Positions 35,241-47,700 of a stretch of DNA of 64,000 bases are shown one piece after another. The number at the start of each line of letters is the position of its first letter. Positions within the stretch are counted from its first letter, which is position 1. Where the stretch lies: NCBI RefSeq assembly GCF_018687715.1, contig NC_056760.1, forward strand, positions 4,873,501-4,937,500, written 5' to 3'. The DNA is from Carya illinoinensis (taxonomy: Eukaryota > Streptophyta > Magnoliopsida > Fagales > Juglandaceae). The notes under the pieces were generated by a model, which worked only from the letters and a program-made list of their open reading frames with translations, was not told the origin of the DNA and did not search any database. Made by a program: the position numbers and the translations under genes.

Positions 35241-37872
35241 AATATGATTAGTCAAATTATAAAATTATTTTTATTATAAAATAAATTTTATAAAACTATA
35301 TTAATTTATAAATTTAATTTATATAATTTTTTAATATTTATAATAATTTTTTTTTTCATATATCTACTAAAAGACAACCTTCATCAACGTGGCCCGTGGG
35401 GGTGCAGATTGTGACAATCAAGGTCAATAGAATGGTTGCCAATTCGTGAACTTTATCCTTTTGCGTCAAACTACAAACTGGAATAATAATTGACTGAGTA
35501 AGGGATAGTATAAAACGACAACAACTCGTTACTGATTATTAATCTCGTTAGATGTTAACTCTTAAACCAATAAGCTGCCTTTCCTTAATTCATCTTCGGA
35601 ATAGTGAAAAATAAGCTCATCACATAACATATCTAAATGTATTTATATATATATTAACAAAATATATTTATAATTTTTTAACATTAACACTTTTAATTTT
35701 TATTATTGATTTTATCATCCTTAATTATATCGATCTGTAATCCACTTTAATTAATTTTATAAATCATTTTTTTAATTAAAAAATTATATAAAATATGATT
35801 CATCATTGATATTATTATATAAATATGTAATATTAGATATAGTTTTAGAATACATAAATCTAAAAAAATTATTTTTTTTTACGTAAATTTTATATTTACT
35901 TACTTTTATAAAAAAAAATACTTAAAATTTATATACTCTAAAATTAAAAATATAAGTTCTCATCAAAATTTGAATAAACATTATTTTCAATTTTGAGACT
36001 CGAAAATTCCACCTCAACGCCTTTGAACAAAATCAACAACACACGTTGTAATAAAATGGCCTGGTCAGTGGTCTCTTCCTACTAATTTTATTGACGGATG
36101 TATTATTCCCAGTTTTCCCGTCCCATGACACTCAATTTTCTTCGTCCTTACAGATTTTCAAAGAAGTAAACTATCAATATTAGAAACTCCCGGGAATAAT
36201 TAAAAAAATAATAATAATGAGGGTGATCAGTTAAAAGCCATCCCATAATCTCGAAAATCTTGAAAATTACGTACAAAACAAAAGGAGTAATAAAATTCAC
36301 CAGTATCTCCTCGTTTTCGTCAATTTGTAAATTAAAAATCTTCAGAAAAATTCGAAAATAAGAGATCAGTTTGAACCCAGAAAATTTTCCGGGAAAGTAA
36401 ATGAAAACGCATGAGTTGAAATCTTCGACAGATTTGATCTTTTTGATCTCCTTGTTTCCTGGAACAATAGAGAGAGACACAAAAGAAATTGGCCTACATA
36501 ATTACCTCTTGACAAGCTTCAGTGGAGGAGCCGGTGTTTGCCACCATGGAGGCTTAGAAATTCGACCTTATTTTTACGTTAAATATTTAAAAAGCACGAT
36601 AATCTTTATACAGTAGCAGTCATAGAGATAATATTAGTGAGGTCAACTATACAAAAATTCTTCTAATTAAAATTACCTAAAAATCTATTTTTATATTTTT
36701 AACCATTAAAAAGGTACTATTGTTTTCTCACAAAAAAGATAAAATTTATTAAATATAAAAAATGATAATTATAATCGTGAGTGCGTAAATGTCGTGTAAT
36801 TATTTAAAAAAATAAATAAATATGAGACTCATAAAAAAAATTAATTTTTTAATAATAAACTATTATATACTTCTTTTTAAAATAACTATACGACACTTGT
36901 ACATAACTTCACGACTATACATAGTTACTCTATTAATATATAGAAAGAGTGATCCTATTTCCCAAGATACTTCAGCCAATGTATTCATTCCTCCCATTTC
37001 AAGGTTTTATTTCAAATTAAATTCTCTCAAAAAAAAAATTATGTTCTTCGATGACTTTTGGCAGAGTTTATATATCAAAAGAAGAAGAGAGAGAAATATT
37101 TCAAAAACAAAAATTCTAATAGAATTAAATATTATAATTGATATAGTCTATTATAGTATATTAAATTGTAAAAATATTTTTACGATAAAGAATATTTGAC
37201 GTATCATATTTAATTATATTAATTTATAAAATTTTATAATTTTAGAGAGATGTATTTATAAATCTAATACATTTTAACAAAAAAATAGGTATACTTTTTA
37301 ACGATACACATATTATTTTAATTAAAAAATAATTTATATAAATTTATTTTAGACAAATCTCTTATAAACTGCAAAGCTTGTGACTTGCAGGGTCTACTTA
37401 TATTTAATATAATTTTTTTAATTCTTAGACTCTAAAATTGAACCCAGGTAAGCAAGATGCTGACTCATAGGCCCATCGCTCCGCCGATGCAGTGATGACT
37501 GATGAGAAGCCCAGATTCACTGGTATAAATTATAATCAGCAAATTAGTCACCGGTATATATATGTGTATATATATATATATATTTTGAGTATATAAGTAG
37601 GTGTGGGTTAGTTGGACCAGAGACATATATTCATTCTCATAGTTTACTAGAGGATAGGTGAGCTTTTGTTGACGATAAGGCCGTAGCACTTCCTCTTACT
37701 AAATACTGCTACCGTCCCCACACTCGTTCGGTCCCCTCGCTATCTGAATCTCCAGCTTGCTTTTAATACCCTTCCCTCATCAACTCTGATCTAGCTATCC
37801 CACGAGAGTCCTTTTCGAAGCCCGACCTCTTCATCAATATCATGATCATCTCCCTCTTTCCTAGTTGCGCCT
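35241..37872. other. AT-rich intergenic region before OSR copy C
   Basis: It begins with the right half of the MITE split by the copia element, then MITE-like AT-rich stretches (about 35.86-35.95 and 36.7-36.92 kb) containing phrases such as AATAAATATGAGACTCAT. The frames at 36148-36480 (minus) and 36822-37199 are low-complexity AT translations. No gene is supported. Confidence 0.5.
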
Positions 37873-37878
37873 ATATAA
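37873..37878 (+). promoter_or_regulatory. TATA box of OSR copy C
   Basis: CTATATAACC lies about 140 bp before the upstream ORF and 230 bp before the OSR start, followed by a CT/TTCTT-rich leader. Confidence 0.5.
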
Positions 37879-38012
37879 CCCACGCACCTTCACCACCTTC
37901 TTTGAATTCTTCTTCTCTTTTTTGATCTCCTGCGGGCCACCGCTTCCCATATCTTGTTAGAAGATCAAGACAAGGGAATTTCTCTTATTCTCTTTCTAAT
38001 GCCGTTGCGCCA

Positions 38013-38042
38013 ATGGAAGTGGAGGAGTTCTACGATGCATGA
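38013..38042 (+). promoter_or_regulatory. Upstream ORF of OSR copy C
   Basis: A frame encodes MEVEEFYDA-stop. Like copies A and B it is acidic and ends GATGCATGA. The stop is 63 nt before the OSR start codon, nearly the same spacing as copy A (65 nt). Confidence 0.5.
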
Positions 38043-38105
38043 GCTCGGTATTTCTACCAGGAGATCAGCATATCATGTATAATATGTTATAGTCTAGGCA
38101 GATAT

Positions 38106-38309
38106 ATGTTCAGGTACTACATGAGCGTGGGGACGATCGTGGTCATGGTAGTTCTGACTGTTTCGCTTATGGTTCTGCCGCTGGTAGTGCCCCCTCTGCC
38201 GCCACCGCCGCTGTTGCTTTTGTTCGTGCCGGTCTTGATCATGTCCCTCCTCGTTGTCTTGGCCTTATCTCCTTCCCAAACGCCTGATATCACCGACCCT
38301 TTTGTTTGA
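38106..38309 (+). CDS. OSR/ARGOS-like small membrane protein, copy C
   Basis: An intronless frame of 67 residues (MFRYYMSVGT...), with two hydrophobic spans around LPLVVPPLPPPPL and a polar tail SPSQTPDITDPFV. It keeps the uninterrupted PPLPPPP motif, as copy A does. Its promoter is the clearest of the three (a TATA box followed by a pyrimidine-rich leader), so it is the best candidate for an expressed gene. The family regulates organ size and ethylene sensitivity from the ER membrane in Arabidopsis; function here is inferred. The copia element lies between copies B and C, which widens their spacing. Confidence 0.84.
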   Translation: MFRYYMSVGTIVVMVVLTVSLMVLPLVVPPLPPPPLLLLFVPVLIMSLLVVLALSPSQTPDITDPFV

Positions 38310-41300
38310 TTCGATCACTTTAATTTGGGTTAATTGCCTGTCGGCAGGCCAGTATGTTGGGAATTAAAGCGCCCGAGGTGATGGAACTTCATGTAGTACT
38401 GATCTCTCTATGTCATGTGCAAGTCTTGCTAATTCCCTCTGCCGATCTGCACCAAGAACCGAGCTATGTGAAGCGAACTCTATTTTGTTGTCTTGTTAAC
38501 CCTTGGATATTCAGGTTTCATGAAAAGCTTGGCACTGTTTTCTATTTTCTTGTAAGGGGGGATCGAGAATTCTTGTTTTCTTTTTTATGAGGATGGAAAT
38601 TAATGAGGTAAAGGATCCACCATTTTCAGCTCTTATCAGTGCTACGACTTTCAAGAAGGCGATCGAGGGACCGTCTATGCATGAGAGTACTCCAGGATTA
38701 AGAGACATGCAGTGACAGGAAACCCATTAGAAACGGTCGTATATTAATTTACTCATGTACGTGTATTTGTAATCACCAACTATATATATATATATGGTGA
38801 TCACAAGTTGTGTTTCAATAGCTCCTCATCTTCTATATATTATATGTATAGTAAATACCAAGCTAGCTATCTGGTCTGGTGATCATGATTCACGAAACTC
38901 ATTTTTCAAGTGGTACTGCATTTTAAATCCTGTCGGTCCAATACGTGGGTACGTATAATATTGGTGATCAAAATTAATTAATTGTGGAATTAAGGTGTAA
39001 TTAACAAGTGATTAGAAATAAGTACGCTTTATATATATATATATATATATATATCTTAGTTTGGTAGCTTCGCCATGCAACTAGCGCGAATCTAGAGCAC
39101 TGGTCCATCAACCAAACGACAAACGCGTCCTATGTTGAAACTTGGAGTAAACATTAATGGGAAGTGAGGAGGAACAAGAAGAAAAACCAAAAAAAAACAA
39201 AAAAGGGCTGTAAAACGAAGGGAAGGATGGAAGTCGAATGACTGATGACACGAGGAAACAGCAAACAGCCCCTTAGGAATTCTTCTCTCTCTCCCCGTTT
39301 GATTTTGTTGGTTTGTTCCTCAGTCCGACATGCTAACACGTGGTGCTCAGCGTCATGCTGGCAACCGGTGCTTTTTGGCCAAGTTTTTGGTTTTCAAGAT
39401 GAGAGTAATAGGTAATAACTATGGGCTATGGATACAGATGTATCTGGATTAACAGACAGCAATAGTTATGGCTAGCTTTCGGCGGTTTTCCGGCTAGCTG
39501 TTTTAGTACTACATCCAGCTAATTAATATGCCAGCGGTTTCGTACAACTCCTTCATCTAATGACCTGCCCTGCCCTGCCCTGCCACGTCGACTTGGCTGA
39601 CATGCATGAATACTGTTTGGTCAAAGGAACTCTGACTACCCCTTTTCTTTTCTTTTTTTTTTGAGCATTGCTATTAATTAATTTACATATAATAAATAGC
39701 CTTTTTTTTTTAATCCTTCTTTTTTAAATAATTACCTTTATACTGGAAGCTTTTGCTAGCTCATCATGTCATTTAACTATTGTGCAAGATTGCAAAAAAA
39801 AAAAAAAATCTATTGTGCAAGATTGGCGGTGGACTGTTGGTAGTGATAATGGCAATGTGGTGGCAAGAAAAAATATCTTTAGTTGTGTTGCATTTTGGAT
39901 GTGAGCATTATGGCCGGAACGAACGGACTTGGATTTTTGGGTCGAAAAGTCAAAACGTTTGAATCGTGCGTTGATCACAATTAACGTCCATAAAGAGGTA
40001 TGTATCATTATTAATGTAAATGAAAGTAAAGCAACAGAAAAAAAGTTGTTTAATTAGAATATTGGAACTGATCTTCAAATAATATTGATCCCTTTCTTTA
40101 AATTCTTAACGTACGTACACCATATATGCAACGCGTACAATATGGAAAAAAGAAACATACGATTCTGAAGTACTACTGTACTGGAAAGTGACCAAAAGAT
40201 TGACTCATATGCATGATACAGTACTACAGCTGTTTGAAAAATCGACAGACAGACAGACAGACAGAGAAAAAAGCATGCCATCTTTAAGAAAGAAACGTGA
40301 TAATTAAAGCAGTTTCTAAGAAGACTGAAACTGAACAATTCCCTCTCTCTTTCTATAAACAATTAATGCATGAAATTATGGTAGCAGTCTCCCCATTATG
40401 TGCGGTATATATAAAGATTCAAGTAATTTAAGTCAAACTTAATCAAGTAATTAAGTCGCTTAAATCCATTAATGTAAAAAATTAATTATCCCCTAATTCA
40501 TCAGATCATCATCATGATCATGTGGGATCTCGAACATTTACTGAATTATCATTTGATCACCATATATACAGCATGCATGTATCCAGCTCTCAAAGATCTT
40601 TTGCGTTAGTATATCCCATTAAAGAACATATATATTAAAAAAAAGATGATATTTTCCCCGACAAAAATGAGAAATATGTTACCAGCAAGTGGCATGACCA
40701 AGTGCATTGGACAATGAAATTGCTTGGTGGGGGCAGCTCGTTGAACCTATTGCGCGAGAAGCAATTTATATTGTCTATATAATAATATATTATATTATAT
40801 ATTCTCGTAGTCGTGGATGGGAGGAAGCCTTTAATTCATGGATGATCGATCTCCTTAATGATCTGCTTTTATAGTTGAAAAGAGACGTTTCGTGTATGGG
40901 TGCAGCCTATTCGATCTTCATCGATCAGTACTGCGTTTTACACATTTCCCTTGCGAAACTTCTCACACTGGCACGTACTAGTGGTATTGGAATTTGTGGG
41001 CCTCTAGATCAAAGAATAATTATTTTTATTTATATAGATTTTTTTTTTTTTTTTTAATTGAGAGTAGTCGTCGTCTCGTTTTAAAATTTTGACTTTGTGA
41101 AGAAATGTCAATTTGAGTGTATCAAATTGGGACCACCAAAGTACCCACGTTCGTACCACATGCGATCGATCATAACCAATATTCTTCCCACACTGAATTA
41201 GGTTACCGATTGAATTCTTGAATATTAATACAAGTCTTGAACGTGTGGGTTGAATCTCTACAAAGAACCACGCGGTATATCACCATCATTGAAGGGATAT

Positions 41301-41943
41301 CGAAGGTGGCTTGAATATTCGCAATTGGTACTTTTAATTTATTCTTTGCATTAATCCATGAAATAAAGGGCCGGGGAACGTATATGGTACTCATGTCAAA
41401 TAGATGATAATTCATGCATATTTTTTGAAAGTTGAAGGGTGATTCTTGGAAGAAGAGGGGAAAATTCCCTGCAAATTAACCAAATTGGACGAGTTCAAAT
41501 GAAGGACTAGCTAGGATACAACCTAGAAATACAACCACTTCTTAGCCGCCGCCTAGACGATGATCAGTAGTTTAAGATAGGAACACACGACTAAACTAGA
41601 TTATTCTGAATGTTTCGGGCGTTTTTGTTGACCATTAGCCAGACATGCACCAGGAAGCAGCATGGCATTATTCTACGCCTTCTTAGGGAAAAGTTGAATT
41701 TAAGATGATCAATACCATTAATTATATATCAGTTTAGGGTGTACAAAGTCTTATTTCAGTCTCCTAATTTTTTTTTTTTTTTTAAATTTAAAAAAACCTC
41801 TATTCTAAGGCCTCTCTACAACTACACCACACACCTTCCACATGACTAAAATTTGGTAGCACCTTCAAGTCAACAAAATTGTGTCTCATCAAATGGCATG
41901 AATTTCAAGCAAAAGAAGAGAATATTGGGTAGTATATGATTAC
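38310..41943. other. Intergenic region downstream of OSR copy C
   Basis: It contains the copy C 3' UTR, an (AT)n run at 39030-39054, a short CTGCC repeat near 39565-39583, a CAGA repeat near 40243-40263, T-rich runs and no convincing gene. No RNA gene was seen. Confidence 0.5.
39030..39054. repeat. (AT)n microsatellite
   Basis: An AT dinucleotide run of 25 bp. Confidence 0.93.
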
Positions 41944-41951
41944 GGTGTCAC

Positions 41952-43630
41952 TAGGGCTGTAAATGAGCCGAGCTCAAGCGAGCATGGGATGTGAGAGCTT
42001 GGCTTGTTCAAAATACAAGCAAGCTTGGGCTTGGCTTGTTTATAAGTCGAGCCTATGCAAAGGATTGAGCTTGGCTCGTTTACCTGTAAAGCAAACTCGA
42101 AATTCGGTTTGTTAAAGAGCCGAGCTCGAGTTCAATTGAGCTCGGCTTGAGATTGATTTTTTTTTTTTAATTTCTAAAATGAAAAATACAAAATTTAAAT
42201 AAATATATCAGTGAAATAACAAATTAAATACAAATTTACATCATGAAATCTTCAAGAGTCTATTATGGCTATAGTACATTAAATGACATTGACATCCTAA
42301 TGGAACATGTGAAACAAAAAATACTTTACAACATAAAATTATGAAACTTAGTACATTAAACTTCAAAACAAAAAATGTGGAGTAAACTCAGTAAAGTCCT
42401 TAATTTTCATGAATGGAGCCAAAAATTTTAATACCAACTTGTTGCCTTGCATACACTAATACAATAAAAAAATTAAGCTTATTTTAATCCCAACCAAATG
42501 CTTAGAAATAGAAAAATAACTAGGGTAATCGACTAATAGATAGATGAATCAATGAATCAGAGAACCACAAACCATGGAATCAAGGATTTAGTTGGTTAGG
42601 AGTCATAAATGTATATATTTAATGACCCATTTGTCGAGGACCCGCTACGATCTTAGAGACTAAGATTATAGCCACAGCTCCCCAAAATATACTGCCACCG
42701 ACTGCATCTGCTAGGGTTTCTCGTAGTTGTAGCCGGTATCACTCTCGACCCCTCGAGAATCCCTAGCTGCAAGCCTTTGAGAATAAAGGCTTCAAGCCTT
42801 GATTCAACCCTTGATTCAATGCAAATCGAATAGGAGGTAACTAGCGTAAGCATAGGAGGAGGGTAGGGTTTCTCAGTGGCTCTGTCCCAAGGAGTGTTGA
42901 AGTGTGAAAGTGAAACAGCTAAAGGAGAATTGAGATAAACATCTCGTAGCCCTAGCTTTAGGGTATGGCATCAACGACTCACAATGTTGATATAAACCAG
43001 CTACTTCAGGCCCTCAATAGCTCCACACGTAACACATACACATGACACAGCTGAACTCACAAAATACAAATTAAAGTAACTACTAAATTAATTACTAAGT
43101 CTATTTTAAAAAAATACTATAGTCTAAAATTATAATACATGTTAATTGTTATATACTATAAAACTAGCAAGTAGTGTAGTAAAAAAAAAAAAAACTAGAT
43201 TAATATTTAATACATGTTATATATATTATAATACATGTTAATATTTTATATGGCAATTCAATATTTGATAAGAATAATATAACTATATCAATATGATATA
43301 TTAATATTATACATTTATATATATAGTATATATAGTGGACTATAAGTCACTATAAGTTTATATACATAATTAATAGTACATATGTGACTTTTGGCTATAT
43401 ATATTGCATTATATATGTATAAATATACGAGTCGAATCGAGCTTCATATGAGTTTGTTCACGAACATCTTTCAAGTTGATCAAACTTTATATAAGTTTGT
43501 ATCATTTAATAATCGATCCTAATTCTGTGTCTATAAACAACCCATTTAATATTTGGTTCGAGTCAAATTCAAGTTTAATCGAATTGAATTCAAACTGCTT
43601 ATCGAATAGCTTGTTCATTTTACCGCCCTA
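41952..43630. mobile_element. hAT-like element with GAGCTCGGCTTG subterminal repeats
   Basis: The left end is TAGGGCTGTAAATGAGCC. The right end, read in reverse complement, is TAGGGCGGTAAAATGAAC, an imperfect inverted repeat. The flanks GGTGTCAC (41944-41951) and AGTGCCAC (43631-43638) match at six of eight bases, as an aged 8-bp target duplication would. Near both ends there are repeated GAGCTCGAG/GGCTTGTT-type units. The interior is AT-rich except for a GC-richer island at about 42.62-43.06 kb. No transposase is visible. Confidence 0.65.
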
Positions 43631-43904
43631 AGTGCCACTATAGTTGGGGATATGGTAGAAAAGAATGTGCAGGTATTGGTAAGGATATTTTTGAAGTCTT
43701 TAAAAGCATCCTTATTGGCTTGGCCAAATGAGATGCTTAGTTAAATTTTACATAATTTGACTCAAAAATCATTCACATTAGATTAGACAAATTTAAAATA
43801 ATTTAGACTTTTGCGACCATGGTTGGCTAAAGATGAAAAACTACTATTTATTCATCAAACATTAAAATATTAATTTCATATTATAAACAAATAAATCCAA
43901 TTAA

Positions 43905-44150
43905 TTAGAATATAATTAACATTTAACATTTAGAGTATAATTATTATTAACATTTAATATTAATTAAATTAGAATATAATTACTATTAACATTTAATAAT
44001 ACTTTTTTAATATTAATTTCATTAGAATATAATTACTATTAATATTTATTAATACTTTTTTATATTAATTTAATTATAATATAATTATTATTGACATTTA
44101 ATAATACTTTTTTTAATATTAATTTAATTTTTAATAATATTTTATTATTA
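43905..44150. repeat. AT-rich minisatellite, period about 60 bp
   Basis: Three to four diverged tandem units each contain ATTAGAATATAATTACTATT, then AACATTTAATAATAC and TTTTTTAATATTAATTT. It lies about 0.3 kb right of the hAT-like element. Confidence 0.7.
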
Positions 44151-44736
44151 TATAGGGGAAGGCAATAAATTTTGTTGAAACTGTAAGTATATTTTCACCT
44201 GACAGAAATAACTAAAAATAAAAGAATTCATAATAATTTAAATAACAATTTATTTAGATATATATATATTATATATATATAGATCTAAATACATGTTGTA
44301 GTCATGGAAACCATAAATCAGATCATTGCAAATTTTATATACACCATACAAAAAATAAAATTAGTGTGAAGAAATGCTCAACCTGAATTAATTAAACAAA
44401 TAGATATGATGATCGGCAATAGCAACCCATGACAATCATGATTTGAATTTATGACATTTTTCAGAATCGCTATACAACTTATACATTGATCGAAGGTGAA
44501 TGCTTCTCAACGAGATCAGGGTCTCCAACTTCTGGAAATACCAATCTGCGATTTTTTATTTTTAAAGAAAGAAATTCCACCCAAGGTATATGGTAAGGCA
44601 TTCCTCTATCCTAGTAATTGGTACCGATTTACAACTTAAAACATCCATCTCCTATTTGAGCTGTACAGGCTAGAAGCAGTTTCCATCTTTCCATAGATCA
44701 AAGTGCGGGCTTCAGTGTACTGCTGAATCAATTATC

Positions 44737-47700
44737 CTACGCAGATTGCAGACTCACTTGCCCGGGAGTTGTTTTCTCGTAGTCGGCACAAGCCTCTGGG
44801 CTGTCTTCTTCACTAGGCGGAACCAGCTGCCAAAAGAGTGGCAGATATGTGTCCCACTCCTTCAAAATAGCAGAACCTTTACTGCTCCCGGTTTTTCCCT
44901 TCACAGATCAGTTAAATTAAATGATTAAGTTTCAGTAATAAAATAAAAAATGCATCTAGTGAGAGCTCCACACGGGATCTTAAAAGGAAAATACAAGTAA
45001 TTCGATGTGCACCTTTATAAGAATATATTAGGATTAATTACAAAATTAGTTCCTGGGTTTTAACCCGCTTGCAAATCATCACCTCGATTTCGATTTTTAC
45101 AATTTACTCCCAAGGTACGCTAACTTTGCAATTAAATCCTTCCGCCTATCTCCGGTTGAGTCATCTAACAGCAGAGTTACTACGTGACAACCAATTAGAC
45201 TCAAGACATGGCTCTATAAATGCCACATTGCAACATCACCTGGGAGATGGACAGTCGGATTATAGCAGAAGTTTGCACACTTGGGAGTAAATTGTAGAAA
45301 ATTGAAATCGATGGAGTTATTTACAAACAGGATAAAAACCATGGACTAATTTTGTAATCAACCCAAGATATCATGAAGATCTCCCAGCTAGTGTGCCAAC
45401 ATAACCTTGAGAGGTAAGTCTCAGGCATAAATGCAAAGATATGAAACTATCAGAACTTTTTCATTAGTGTGCGCCTCTGCAGTGTGTTGTGTGGGTGCAT
45501 GCTAGCTTGGAGTTCATTAAGTGCACTTACAACATGGGCCTCAATAAGGCTCTTCAGCTGCATCTGCCCAACGGGGGCAGTCAATCTTTGGATCTTCACA
45601 ATTTCTTTATTCACCTGTCAGTGAAATAATCATAATGGTCTAAGCTGGAAAAGGGGGGCAAACTGAAAATTATTATTCCTTTTTTTTTTTTTTTAAAAAA
45701 AAAAGGTACACCCAAGCATTTAAGAGGCGAAGGGAAAGAAAAGGGATTTTTATTAAATATAGCCACCTACGGTTCCATATATAACAGTGTCAAAGTAATA
45801 TGAGGTGTAGCACCCTCACACAAGCTCAGAAAGTTGTCATATTTTTCTCGATAAGTAATGAGGCATGAAATAAACACCCCGGAAAAACTTGAGTAGGAAT
45901 TAAATTAGTAAACCGATCACCTTTCATATGCATGCCATGTCATTATAAGTTAAGGAAACCCAGTACCCTAATTAATTAAAAATGCCATGTAATTCCATGT
46001 CATTTTTAGGTGTTGATTAAGGAAAAGTAAAGTTGCAAGCACAATTGTGCACTAATCTGTGCACCAATATGATGTGATTGGTCAAAAAGTAGATTTTATT
46101 GAAAACAATGTTAATTTAAATTTTAAGTATGAATAAATCAGTGTTAGTACACAGATTAGTGCGCGACTGTGCTTGTATGTAGCAAAACTCGTTGATTAAT
46201 GCCACACAATGCATCTCTGACTTCTCTAGGCGCCAAAAAGATGGCAAATTATAAGTGGGAATCTCATCCCTAATTGAAGTATGACCTTTTAATAGATATG
46301 CAAATCCTCAAGAGAGCATTTTATTTTGCCGGGCCAAGTCCCAAATAGTCCAGTCACCATTATTAAATAATTGGCTCAGCAGACGCACAATAAATTAAGA
46401 TGAAAATTGAACTGCTAGCAGCAACAGAGAAAAAGAAAAATCAAAATAAAAAAGGCAACTCGACAATTTTTTAACTGCACAGTGATTCCCATGAAGGGCT
46501 GCAATAAAAAAAACACAAACCTTGGGGAGGAGAGTGTTGTCCTCATCAAGAATGTATGCCAAACCCCCAGTCATTCCAGCAGCTACATTCCTACCCACTC
46601 TGTCACAAGTTAAATTTAGATTCAAATCCCATTCTCTTCAATTTGCTTCGGTATAAAGAAAAATATGCCAGCTATAGAGGCGTTACTCACTTTCCAAGAA
46701 CAACCACACAACCGCCCGTCATGTACTCACAACAATGGTCTCCAGTGCCCTCCACTACTGCTTGAGCAAGAGAGTTTCTAACAGCAAATCGCTCTCCAGC
46801 TTTCCCTCTAACAAAGATCTGACCACCAGTTGCCCCATACAAACAAGTATTCCCTACAATGGTTGCATCTTCGGGGCAGAAACCAGTATCATCAACAGGA
46901 GTTACAACCAACTCACCTCCAGCAATACCCTTGTAACATATATGTTAGTGTCAGATTTTGTGACTCATTGGGCCAACAGGGTTAGTACAGCAAATCAGCC
47001 AAATTTGAAATAGCTCAACTCGGTATTATGCTTAGCTCTAATATTATCCCAAACTTTAATTAAGTAGAAGAAAGAGAAGGTAAGCACAACTTTTTGGGTG
47101 AAAAACAATTTGTTGGCTGTCTAATGAACTGTGTCACTTCAAGAATAGCAAACTAACTGCCATGTCGATGTAGCCCAGTTAAGATTTCTTTGGCAAGTAG
47201 AACGTAACCCAAACTCAATTGGATTACAATATTTTCTTTTTATAAGTAATTGGATTACAATATTGCTCAAGTCATGAACTAAAAGTCTCAAAAAATAATA
47301 ACTCAACCATGTCACTTGATTGGGTTTCAAGTAAAACCTTCAACTTCTCAAGTAGTAACGGAGGCAAAGGTTTGATCAACCAACCTTTCCCACATAATCA
47401 TTAGCCTCTCCCACCAGCCGAATATTCATTCCAGGAGTCAAAAAGCATGCAAATGACTGCCCCGCACTCCCTGTAAATCTGAGAATATTGAAGAAAACTG
47501 ATTACTTTTCAACAAAAGCGATTGCCATATGCACCCTTTCAGTTATTAATACTTGCTATGTCAAACCCGCAACTTATGTTATGTTCAATTAACTATTAAA
47601 AAAAACTTACGTAATGCTCAATTGCCCAGCGAAGCCAGTGTCACCATACTTCTTTGCAATTACCCCTGCTATGCGCCCACAAACAGCACGATCAACATTG

